Assembly (NCBI GenBank): GCA_947311845.1
Contig: CAMZMU010000096.1
Location: 20,956,786-21,020,785, forward strand
Reading direction: 5' to 3'
Length of the DNA stretch: 64,000 bases
DNA from: Poa pratensis
Taxonomy: Eukaryota; Streptophyta; Magnoliopsida; Poales; Poaceae
A model generated the notes under the pieces. It saw only the letters and a list, made by a program, of their open reading frames with translations, did no database searches and was not told where the DNA came from. Of the stretch, positions 48,338-59,827 are shown one piece after another (the stretch's first letter is position 1; each line of letters begins with the position of its first letter). A program made the translations under genes and the position numbers.

Positions 48338-51300
48338 TCACGAAACAGAAGTATTCTTCTGACCAGGTTTTTGGGGGAAGAAAAGAATAGCTAGTAACGC
48401 ACACATACTTAAGCCAATTGCACCGTCAAAAGGATGCAGATGGTAGTTGCTAATCATCCAGAATGGAGTTTCAGGTTTGAATGTAATAATGCCACTGCTC
48501 CGTGTGAGATAACTAGCAGTCATAATTCCAGATCGCAGGCCAATTGGTGCAGCAAGATTCCCTTGTGTCCTTTGCTTAAGCCCAAAAAGCACCAGCGAAA
48601 GTAGCAAGAAACCTGGTACTGAAGGTATAGACCTGACATTCATTTGTAAAAGCGTCAAAATAGTGTTTGTTGCTTGGTCCCACAACTTATCATGCTTTGC
48701 ATACAACAATCTTTCAAGGTTGTTACAAAAATGCAAGAGTTTGTTTGCTAATGGAGATGAAATCGAGCTTTAATTGTAGGATTGGGCTCTTCTACAGTCC
48801 ACAAACTACGGTGACATGTGTCAACACTATTAGTTGCCTCCCAGTTATGACTGCTTTGAGCATGAGTTAGTGTAGTAGTAGTAGTCTCCTAGGAGAGTCT
48901 AGAGTATTCTAGTGGAGTATTGGAGGCTGGGTTAGTGTCCTAGCAGACTCTAGAGTATTCTAGTAAGTTAAGATGTAACCCTAAGTTAAGCTATATATAA
49001 GAGGTTGTGTAGGTCCAAGTGACCATCCCATCCAGAAATTTCTTCCAAAATTTACAAGTAATATGAACTATGTATCAAAAAACAAAGCAGATAAAAATCA
49101 GGAGATTGTGGCTAGAATGGATATACCTGTGAATTAGAGAAAAAGCAATTCCAGACATCAGAATGGCGTGGTGGTAACCAAGATCAACCACTACTTCTTC
49201 TGGAAGCCATGATCTAAAAACCACTTCTTCCACCACAGCAATGCTAGTTGCAGTGATAAACCCTCTAAGAGCTAGCAACAACCCATTGCTTGAATATTTG
49301 AGAAGATCAAATGGTCTAGATAAAAATGAAGACGGCCCTTCTCGAAAAGTTGCAAAGCCAAGTAAAACACTTGTCGAATGCACCAACCAAACAACAGCCA
49401 CGCCTCCAGCAAGACCTTGCAAAAATTCTTGCAGCTGCAATCCAAGGTTAAGCTGTCATATATGGTTGCATTCTAAAAATATTTACACAAAGACAAGGCA
49501 ATGATCATACCCTTGACGCAGATGTAAGATTCATTCCATATTGCTCAACTGGATTCTCATAGCCACGTATTCTTTTTCCCCATAGCATGACAAGTATCAT
49601 TATAGATACATACAGGCCAACAATGCAAGCATCTCCAACAATTCCTGTTGAAGCGCTTATTGTCCAACTTTGAACAAGTGTTGGCAGTAGAGGAATCACA
49701 ACAGGAGACCATAGAACAAGTACCATGAAGGAAAATCCCAAGATCCTAAGATTTGAAAAGGACAAGTTAAGCATAACATTAATAATACAAGAACATGAAA
49801 GGCTATAACAGGTTTAATATATCTGCGCATGCGCAGTAGAGGTTCCACCATACAAATCTATGAAGGGGTGGGGACAGGGTTCACTACTTCACATAACCCT
49901 TGCAGTAAAAGAACAAATTCAAGCAAATCATTGTTCAAAGAACCACTAGAGTCTAGAATGAGCCGCTCACTGATAATGCTGGTAGTGCTTAAAACATATC
50001 GTTGCAGTCTAGAATCTGAGTTTTTGTCTATTTGTTTGGAGCGAATTGGAACTTGGAAAAACTGACCTCTGAAATAAGGGACGTTCGCCGATACGTAAGA
50101 ACAAGATAAGCCTGTCAGTCAAGCTCATAGCACCACGTATACCTCCCCAGAGTAGAGCGATCTTCCCCACAAATTTCAAAGTTCCACCTCTTTGTCCAAG
50201 TTCAGCTAAAAAAGCGACGAGCCTGCTTGCGTATTCAGACATGGTAAGTGTATTCAAGAGATAAAAAAGAGAAAATAAAAACTGATAAATGAAATGGTAA
50301 CATTGAACAGACCTATCATGATCAACCTCACCATCACCCTTTGTGGGTACTACGGGAGCTGCAACAGACATGGCTTTCTCAGCAAAGCTGCTCATCAAGC
50401 TGTTCTGGCTCTTTTCCTGTTCAGTTTCCTCTTCACCTTTCTTTTGCTGAGATATAAAAAGTATGTATTGTTAGACATAAATGTTTATATCAAATATCTT
50501 AACAACAAGGATTAGTTATTTAAATTTGCAGTAGGCATCTGTTTTGGTGTAACATAGAATTTGCTATAAGGATCAATCTCTTTGCACTACTTGAGCTAGT
50601 GACAACTGACAAGCAAGGGCTAGTACCTGTAAACCGACACTACACTAGATATTTGGACTAATGTTCAAACAAAAAGCTGGGCTAACTACATCATCCATGT
50701 GTTTCATTCAAGAGATAAGAGAAATGTCGATATTAAAGACTGTTATGTTCCTTTTTTTTCGAGAAAACGCAAAAAGCCTTTGGGTTTCATTTCATTGGAA
50801 AGGTAGGAATAGGGACTGCTATGTTCTCAACTAACTTCAAACATGATACAAAGGCGTGTGCATGTGCACGTACGTACAGAATCATAAAGAAAGAAACTAC
50901 AAGGCATTATTTACTTACTTGATGATGTGCTACCAAGGCAGAGGCACCTAGGGCAGCTGTAACAGCCCCAACCATCATGCCTTTACCCTCTGGCCTTGTT
51001 ATCTCCTGCTGCTTGGGCTGTCCAGGTTTTTCAATATCTACATTTGCTACTTTTTCTCTGGAGGATGGATTATCTATGTTTGCTACTTTTTCTCTGGAGG
51101 ATGGATTATCTATATTTTCTTGGCCTTCATCCTGAACAATAAGATCCTCATTTAAAATTCCTGACTTCACTGCAGCTTTTGTAAGGTTGTCATGCTTCGA
51201 AACACCAACGTGAAATAATTTCTCAAAGATGCTAAAGTTACACCAACTATGACGCCCACTGGAAGAACATTTCTCAGATCATCAGATTTCTGAACTGCAG

Positions 51301-54300
51301 TTGATACAGCTTCAATGACATTTTCTCCATGAACCACACCAAATTTCACAGTTGTTGGATTTCTCTGCACAGATGTAGCTCTGTATAACTCACCGTCGCG
51401 CACAATAGTTCTAGAAACTTGAGCAGCGAGCCGTTCTACATCATGTGCAAGGCTTCTTTGAAGTTTCTCTGTCTTTTTAATCCCCAATTTGCGACCAACT
51501 TCAATTTTGAGGGCATTTGATAATTCATCAGTAATGAAGTACGTGAGTGTCTGTCTCAAAGCATTACCAGGTAACTTTTCATTTACCTTGCTTTTAGAGT
51601 CTGCCAAATTTCTCAGGACCGAGTATGGTGGCAAAATAACATTTCCTGTCATAGGTAGAGCTTGGGAGGAATCTGCATGTTCGATCTCTTCCTCAATGCT
51701 GCTATGCTTGCCAGATTTAGTAATGTCGTCTTGCACATCGTCCATTTGATCTGCTAGTTTCCATTTACCCTCTTGTGGATCAAGGAAAAGATCAGTTGCT
51801 GAGTTCAAATCTGGTGACTGGAGTTGCAGTTGTCTTGAAAGATATTCATGAAGGTACAAAGCATACTGCACCTTCAAATAAGAATTAGCATCTATATCCA
51901 ATAAAATATCAGGTGAGCCACTGATCTGCTTTGTAACATCACCACTCACATGATTCCTAGGTTTGTTTCTTTGAGAATCTCTTATCTTTCCTTTCGAAGG
52001 TGTAACGATTAAATCAGAATTTGCCTCACCAGAAGTGTGATCCTCAGACACTACTGGACGAGCTTTAACAGAAATACTGTGTTGCGGTTGATCAGATGAC
52101 GATTGTTTGTTCTTCCCACTCAACTCATTGTCCACATCTGCCTCCACACTAGACTCTGTCTCATCTACAGAAGGTTCATCAGTAGTTCCCTCAGAATTGC
52201 CCCCATTCTCAGAGTCATGATGTTTTTGAAACCGGTCAATCATATTTTCGAGAACTCCAAATACACTGTTGACAGCCATTTGAGTCGAGTCATCAAATCC
52301 AGTTAAGGCATCTAATGCCTGTGTCACACTAACTGGGGGAGATCTAGATTCTTCTGCCTTAGGGACTTGCATGTTCTGATCAACAACATTATGTGCAACC
52401 TTATCTTCATTGGTACAAACTGCATCACCTTCCTTATCTATCACATTAGGCTGTGGATTTGGCTCTGCTGTAGAATCTGCCGACTGCACTTGCTCTCTAG
52501 GAGCCCCATTCGAGTTGGCCGTTGATTGATCATCGGAAATATTACTTGGAGCTGTGTCACTTCCCTCATCGTTCCTGTGCTGTTCTTCACTGCTTTCATT
52601 TACTCCAGAGTTACCTTTCTCAGATTTGTTGAGCTGAATCTGTTCACTTCCGGTTTCAATTCCAGTTCCAAGAGTGCCAGAAGTTTGGTAAGTCTTCTCT
52701 TGTAATAGATCAGCGCCTTCTCCAGGATTCCTGTCGCTCGAGGTCAAATTAGTGTCCTTTTGGTCTCCCTCACCGGTGGATGTAGCACTCCTGTCCTGAT
52801 CAAGCGTTTTCGCATCCTTAAATCCACTTTCCTGATCTGACTCTTTGACCTTTTCTTGGACCACTGACTTGGGGACGATCTTACCTTAGTCCAGCCCCGC
52901 TTCAGTGCCTCTAAATTGAAATTGCCTCGTTTAGATTGTAAAATTTCAGCCACAGAAGTTGTAAGCTTTCCACGCACATCTTCAGGTACAGCTTCTTCTA
53001 GAGCTTTCACAAGAGATTCACCTTGTTCCACTGCCACCATAACCTTATGACAAGAAAGAAGCATGTAAGAAAACTGGCATGTTCCTCACAAGACCATCGC
53101 AAGCAAACTTTTGTTTTGAAGTCAGGATGATAATACCCTGGGGAGATGCAGATAATCCAAAATTTTGAAATAGCAAGAAAGTTACAGCAGCCGCTCGCAT
53201 TTAGCACAGAAAATATCCTACCATCAAGATGGAGGAAGCATTCAAACAGCATGTAGCTTCAGTTCAAGTTTCTTGAAAATCTATCTTGAGTTTACCATAA
53301 ATTTGTACAGTATCAAGTTGGGTCAGAGCATGTTCAAGCGCTAAGAATACTCCAATAAGAGAAATTTTAGGACACACAAAAACAATGTGAGCCATTAATT
53401 CCATGTGATTCAATGACTAATAATACTTCGCGATTAACATGGAATTTGAGGTTTGTCTAAACAAGGAAATAAACAGTACTCCATTCTGGATTAGAAGATG
53501 TTTTGGACATTTCAATGTGGACTATATACGGATTGAAATGAGTGAACAGACACTGAAACGTGTCTATACTCTATATACATGTGATTCAAAAACAACTAGA
53601 ACATCTTATAATATGGAACGGAGTGAGTAGTCATTAAAGCTCTCAGGTAAACATGCGAATTTTTATAGTGCTAATGTTTGTTCATGCCTTTCTCTTTGTT
53701 TCGTCCATGGAAGTTAAACTTTGACTACTTTCTCAGAAAATGCATGTGTTATAAACTCACAGTCCGATTCGCTGTCCCTTTGAACCAATATGTTTCTCCT
53801 AACGAGATCTACAAACTAAGAGAAATGTTGGATGCATCAAGATCTTAAGTAGATGCAGATCTTATACTCGCATTGCCATTACTTGTTCAGTGGTCTTTAT
53901 CGTACACTATTTTTGTATTTTTAGTCATGATCACCCCACGAGCAATTTGTTCCACACGAACAATTTTGTTCCACTAAGGGTGTGTTCGGTTTGAGAATCT
54001 GAAGGAATGGAATGGAAAATTCCATTCTACTGTCATGGAACCGTTCCATTCTTGTGTTCCGGTTTGGACAAAAAATTGTCACGGAACCGTTCCATTCCTG
54101 TGTTCGGTTTTGGAATGGGGTGAGGATGGAATGGAATGGAGTGAGAATGGAATTATTGCTAAACTCGATTAATTATTCCTAAACTGGATTAATTATTGCT
54201 AAACTCGATTAATTATTCCTAAACTTGATTAATTATTATTAATCTTGATTAATTATTGCTAAACTTGATTAATTATTGCTAAACTGGATTAATTATTGCT

Positions 54301-57300
54301 AAACTTGATCCTAAACTGGATGATTAGCCGGCCGTTCCACCTCGTCCGGCCGAATCGGCCGGACCGGTGTATTCCGGATCTAGGGAGAATATTCCATTTC
54401 GAGGAACCACTTCATTCCATTCCAGTTTGCAACCGAACGCAGGAACGGGCTCTGGGTGCGGAACGGTTCCATTCCGTTCCACCCCATCCCCAAACCGAAC
54501 ACACCCTAAGAAACTCATGGCCATCACTTCACTACAACATACAAGGAAAAAATAGTACAGATAAATTCTTGCAAACAGAGGGAGTAAGTTGGAGCATCCT
54601 ACAAGAACTGCCTCAATAACTTTAAACCTAATAAATTACATATGCAAAATAACTTAGGATGTTTAGACTGTGAAAACAAACTTAGGATGTTTAGCGAGTA
54701 GCCTATATTTTTGTATATGAAATGCTGCGATGCATGGATAATTTTACTACACCAGAGAATTTGATAAATCTTATCTACCTTCTTCTTTTGATCATCATCC
54801 AAAGTACCAGGCATTGTAGCATCCAACATATTCATCACAAGACTTGCGGATTGTAGTACTTGACCTTTTTCATCATCTTCAGAACTCTCATCTGACTCCT
54901 CTTCATCTGAATCTTTGCTAACCCTGCCCATGTCACCATTATCTTCTAACAGCTCACTTTCGCTGTTTTCAGCGGCATATCTATTTGCAGAACCAGTGAG
55001 CAGCCCATTTGTTCCATGTGGAACATTATTATAAAAAATCAGCTGAGATTGCTCATGAAAATTATCATCTTTCGGGATCTTATTATTTGGTTGAGGTTCA
55101 ACGGATGGTAGACCTTTGGATGGGTTAATAGTGATGTCTACATCTTTGATAAGCGGATGGCGACCCTTCAGAAGTGCAAACTCCACTGCTGACAACCACT
55201 GCATAAAAAAAAAATTAAAGCAATGGCTGAAAATGAGCAACATGGAATAAGTAATTGCACACATGATCCATAAGAATGTTAAATACTATTGAGTACTACA
55301 TGAAGTAGTGTTCGGCACAATTGCTTCAAAATGGATACATCAACGGTTAGATACTCCTAGTAGATCAAAGAAAAGGTCCAGGGAATAGCTTAAGCCCATT
55401 ATGAGTGAGCACCCACATATTTGCCCATACACCCAGCACACAGACCAAAGAGGAGGGGGAAGAGATCATGGTGAAGAATCAGAAATATGCATATAAACTC
55501 CTCTTTGAGGTGGTACAAAAATGCCTCCACTGGGAGTCAAATAAAGAAAACGACAATGTTTACCTCTAAGGTAAGATTCTGGCACCACAACGCGGTATAC
55601 CTCTCAAAGGTGAAGACAGTGGAATGTACACAGGAACAAAGAAGAAGGCTGGTAAAAGGATTTTCTGATATTGAACTGCGTGGTACTGACAGAAGTGGCA
55701 CAGTCCCGTCATCACTCTGCAAAATATGGCTTCACATTAGATAAATAAATAAACAGGGTTGACAAAGCCTGAAGCAGGTTCAGTATTAAACATTTGGATA
55801 ACTTACATTAGATAAATATGATATGCAGTGACATGACATGTTAACAATATTTTGAACTTATACCTGTATAAAGAGTACAGGTATTTTCACACTGGCAACT
55901 GATAGCCTCATGCTATTTTTCGCATAGAAGACATCAACCGTAGCAAACCCATGTGAAACCATGGATATTGCTTCATCAAAGTCCCGCAAACAGTTGGCTG
56001 ACAAAGCCTTCTGAACATTAAAGTCTTTATCCTTACCTTGAAAGAGTTCCTGAAAAAAACAGAACACATTTATCTCGACTATCTTCTTGGAGAACAAAGA
56101 CTGCTCAGAAATGCAGTGATTTTTTTAGACCATCAGGGACAGCTGGTTGGTCAAGTGGGTCTATAGCTTGCATTCACTCTAATTACATAAAATGCTAGAA
56201 AAATACTACTAGTACTAGGAACAGTTATGTACTACAATGACTTTTCCCTTGATTTGTGCATTGCGTATGTGCGCATGTGAAATTTCGTCATACCAAGATA
56301 TGCAAGCGCATGAGTATACAGGGGGGAGGGGGGTAACAAAGTGTGGTGTCAGAACCTTATTAGCACGCAGAATATCAACCAAGCCAGCCGTGAGTTTTTG
56401 ATCAAGAGCGACATTATGAGGATACGATCTCGTTGCTTCTTCTAGGTCAAAAGGATTGTCAATACAAACAGCAGCAGTAAGAGGAGTAGACTCTCCAACT
56501 TCGACAAGGTACTTTGTCAGCATATTGGCACCATATCCCCACCCAACGCCCATTACTGTCGTCCACGGTCTTTTGCTGTTTATGAAGTGTATTGCTGTGC
56601 AGATATCATCACTGTCAGCCGCTGTAAATAACCTACAGAAGCAGTTTGTTTAGAAGCTACAATTTTAGGCAAGATATCCATCACCGCCACACCTCAAAAC
56701 TTGTATATAACCATCAATACAGTACATTATTGCAATGAAATTCCAATATAAAAGCGGTGCATCAAACAGCATAGCCATCACAATAGTGGTCCTTGATGTT
56801 TCGACTTATCCCAACGTACCACAAATCCGAAATATGATTGACAGGTAAGAAGCTAAAATTCTGATTGACTATACTGTCTGAACTTTACTTGACAATTTCC
56901 TGCTGCCAGTATTTCCTACAACTTTGAAGCTGCACTCATTAATTGATTTTCGCCCTCAAGAAGTTGAATTTCTGACAAATGCCCTAGTTTCATTAAGAGA
57001 AGTAACACGTTTCTAGATTATGTCTAGATAATAAGCATATGCAATCTCCTGTTAAATATCTTAGTTTAGTCTTTAGTGATTAAGTTTGTAAGAGATGCAA
57101 TTTTCCCCTACAAAGGGTCATGTCTCCACCCAGTTCACATTACCATTCACTGCCGAATTCCAGTACTAACAGCCAATTCTATAAAAAAATATCTTATCGC
57201 TTGCTGTTGCACTCTATCAAACAGTAGGTTGTATAAACAGTGTTTTGTCTAACCGGTAGTAATCTAACTTCAGAATGGGCAACATTTATGCTAGTCTAGA

Positions 57301-58329
57301 AGATGTGGCGTTGGTAAAGCTACCAATGATAAGAGTAGCTGAGTAGGCACAGCCTTATATTTTGGGTCTAACAAACATGACCCACAGAAATTGAGAAACT
57401 TAAAGTACAGTACGAAATATGAATCTATGAATAGTTATGAGTGATGAAAAACTTCTAGATGAGCTCATTGCTAGTAACCTACTGCAACGCCCTACTGCAA
57501 CGCTTATATGTGTGCTAAATGTGCAGAGGAGTGAGTTTCAGAGTGTAAAATGAGACGAATGATTTCACCTGGGTGTAGTAAGTGGCGACCCGCCGCATCC
57601 TCTGGGGTTCATCACAATGGGGAAGTACCCACTCTTGAGCGCATCGAGCACGAACACCTCGATGCCCGTCTCCATGCTGCCCTCGGGGGTGCCAGGAACG
57701 ACAAGCACCGTGGAATCGAGCCCATGCTCCTTATCGAGATCCAAATTCGCGGGCCAATCGAGCGCGATCACCCCGCCGTCCTCCGCGGGGATGCAAACCC
57801 TCTGGTACGATAGTATCTCGGCGGCGGCGCCTTCACGCGCCGCGGCGGCGGCGGGGATGCGGCCCCGGCTGAGGTTGACGTAGTGGCGCTCCTCGGCGAG
57901 CAGGCGGTCGTTGAGGCCGTCGAGCAGCAGGCCCCCGTCCTCGAAGGACACGGAGGGGCACCGCAGCAGCACGCAGCGGTTGAACGGCGTCGGGCTGGTG
58001 AAGAGGATCCACTCGCCCGCGGCAGCGTCCTGGGAGGCGGCGTCGGAGGAGTCCGGCGGAGGGAGGGTGCTGGAGGAAGGGGAGGCGAAGGAGGAGACGA
58101 CGGCGGCGGCGGCCGCGGCCGCCGCGGGGCCGACGAGCGCGAGGGAGGCGGGGATGCTGCCGAGGATGTCGGGGAGGGAGGCGCGGAGGAGGGTGTAGGG
58201 GCGGTGCCGCCGCCTGCGCTGGCGACGCCGGAGCACGAGGAAGAAGGGGGATGTGGTGGCGGGTGCGGTGGCGCTCCTGCGGGCCGCGGCGGCCGGGAGG
58301 TGCGGGGGCGTGGCGGGGCGGAGAAGCAT
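48338..58329 (-). CDS. EMB8-like alpha/beta hydrolase fused to CPBP (CAAX-type) protease
   Basis: Exons joined by phase: 58329-57569, 56632-56356, 56049-55864, 55716-55564, 55198-54779, 53043-52885, a large block 52884-50919, 50446-50313, 50222-50067, 49745-49511, 49434-49127 and 48632-48338. The starts at 50,222 and 49,434 are the least certain. About 1,680 residues are expected, similar to the long plant EMB8/CPBP fusions. The N-terminus looks like a plastid transit peptide. The hydrolase region has VVPGTPEGSMETGIEVFVLD and NPRGCGGSPLTT, but GVGWGYGAN puts Gly286 at the serine position. A polar acidic linker follows. The C-terminus is multi-pass membrane with CPBP motifs VEEVVFR and FSLIH. 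Two one-base frame breaks occur in the large block, near 52,885 and near 51,210, so the product may be truncated or the assembly may be in error. Confidence 0.85.
50751..50813 (-). mobile_element. Very short LINE 3' tail insertion
   Basis: Minus-strand sequence with AAAGGCTTTTTGCGTTTTCT followed by an A-run matches the LINE tail style seen at 40,760-40,798. It is flanked by GACTGTTATGTTC (50,738-50,750) and GACTGCTATGTTC (50,814-50,826), a 13-base target duplication with one mismatch. The insert of about 63 bases is an extreme 5' truncation, within an intron of the CPBP gene and sense to it. Confidence 0.8.
51043..51117 (-). repeat. In-frame 36-base tandem repeat in CPBP gene linker
   Basis: TTTGCTACTTTTTCTCTGGA at 51,043 recurs at 51,079, giving two copies of the twelve-residue unit NIDNPSSREKVA in the polar linker before the membrane protease part. 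The period is a multiple of three, so it changes length without breaking frame. Confidence 0.85.
53479..53627. mobile_element. Diverged Stowaway MITE in an intron of the CPBP gene
   Basis: It is TA-flanked, with CTCCATTCTGGATTAGAAGA at the left and TCTTATAATATGGAACGGAG plus TGAG at the right, 149 bases. The arms pair imperfectly (TTAGAAGATGTTTTGGAC against AGAACATCTTATAAT). It lies in the intron between exons 5 and 6. Confidence 0.7.
53978..54506. mobile_element. Tourist/PIF-Harbinger-type MITE
   Basis: GGGTGTGTTCGGTTTGAGAA at the left and CCAAACCGAACACACCC at the right are inverted ends, flanked by TAA at 53,975-53,977 and 54,507-54,509. A TAA/TTA duplication is the PIF/Harbinger signature. 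The 529-base element holds about nine copies of an 18-base AT-rich repeat (54,151-54,320, unit TAAACTNGATTAATTATT) and GGAATGGAATGG-type subterminal repeats. It has no coding capacity and lies in the intron between exons 5 and 6 of the CPBP gene. Confidence 0.9.
54151..54320. repeat. 18-base tandem repeat inside the Tourist-type MITE
   Basis: About nine units of TAAACTNGATTAATTATTNC follow each other, with N alternating between C, G and T. The array occupies the centre of the MITE and probably expanded by slippage after insertion. Confidence 0.85.
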
Positions 58330-58969
58330 CAGCGGCGGCGCTTCGTGAAGCTGGCCGTGCTGGTGGTGGAGTGGGAAGAGGGAGGGAAGCGGTGGTGGAG
58401 AGAGGAGGCGCAGCCGGATTGGGAAATGGGACGACGTCGACCGGAAGGAAAGGGCAAAATCTACGATAACCCGGATAGAAGGCGCGCGAACTGGGGGTTA
58501 TCATCAATTGCCCCGGAGGAAAGAGCTCTCGGGCTTTTTGGGCGAAAAGCTCCCCCAGTTCGTCGCTATACCGGCGGGCGGGCCCACGGGTTCTGTCGCT
58601 GATTCGTGGGCCCTGACCGTGGCTTGGCGCGCGTGTCGACCCGCCGTCGGCGAGAGCTACGTGTGCGGCGCCCCCGGGGCGGAGGACGAGGAGGCTGTGT
58701 GGTCCGGTGTGTCAGTGGGAAAGCGAGATGGCCGGTTTCCTTCTAGTGGGCGGGAGCAGGTGTCCCGGGCATGTGGCGGGGAAGGGCAGCGACGAGCGCG
58801 TGGCGCAGCTCGGTGGCGCGCATGCGTGCGGTCCGGGGCGGGCTGGACAAGTACAAAAGGAAGGAAGAACGTTCGAGCGCCTAGGTGGGGCTTCTCGTTG
58901 GACTTTGGTGTCCTTTTTTGACCCAACTGTAGGTCCTGTAAAACACTTGGCGCACGATATGCATAGTTA
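58330..58969. promoter_or_regulatory. Probable promoter and 5' untranslated region of the CPBP gene
   Basis: This 640-base GC-rich stretch lies between the CPBP start codon (58,329) and the left end of the Harbinger element (58,970). It is GC-rich without an obvious TATA box. Open frames in it run in several registers and are not called. The role is inferred from position only. Confidence 0.45.
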
Positions 58970-58997
58970 GAGCAACTCCAACAGATGATGTAAAATA

Positions 58998-59120
58998 CTC
59001 CCTCCGTCCCAAAATAAGTGTCTCAAATTTGTCCAAAAGTGGATATATGTATACATGTTTCATGTCTAGATACATCCACTTTTGGACAAACTTAAGACAC
59101 TTATTTTTGAACGGAGGGAA
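58998..59120. mobile_element. Stowaway MITE nested in the Harbinger element
   Basis: It is TA-flanked and 123 bases long, with CTCCCTCCGTCCCAAAATAA and a right arm reversing to TTCCCTCCGTTCAAAAATAA. It lies 28 bases inside the left terminal repeat of the Harbinger element, so it is younger than that insertion. Confidence 0.92.
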
Positions 59121-59827
59121 TATAAATTTAATTAACTTTTACATCACCAAACGTCAAAAACGAGTTTCAACAAATGATGTATAGCTATTTGGGATGCATT
59201 TTTGACCACATGATGCAAATTTCTGGTTTTGATGATGCAAATATACGTCACCAAAGCGGTGTTGCAAAACAAAAAATTTAGCGCACGCAGCCCAACAGCC
59301 AGTTTTAGCCTTTCCCAATCCTCATGCACGCGACCGAAACCCACCGCGACCGCCGCCGCCCTTCCCCATTCGCCCTCCGCCCCACCGAGCTCCGCCGCCG
59401 CCTATCTTGTTTCGGAATGGCCTCCAGCGACCCGCCACCGTCGTGAATCGTCGCGCTTCTTCCGGTCGATTCCAGGCCTCCGCCTCTCGTCTGGTCCAGG
59501 ACACCGCGCTGGTCGTCGATTTGGTCGCCGGTGAGCGCAGCGCAGCCTCACCGCGCGCGACCCGGACGCTCCGGCCAGGACTGCCACCGCCGCCCTCCCG
59601 CGCGCGACCTCGACCGACGACCTCCTCCCACCGGTTCTGCACCTCTACCGTGCTCTGCCGCCTCCTCTGCCGTGCTCCGCCGCCGTGGACGACGCACCTA
59701 CCACCACCGGCCGACGACCTACCCCTCACACACAAGGTATTTGACACGACTGCCGATTTCTATTTTAATTCTTTTGTTCTAGGAAGATGTAGTACGATTA
59801 GTTTGGACACACTATTTTTTATTGTAG

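Noticed and set aside
57833..58602. Long frames on both strands over exon 1 of the CPBP gene
   Set aside because: They are shadows of a GC-rich exon and promoter; the register starting at 58,329 alone joins in phase to the downstream exons and carries the hydrolase motifs.
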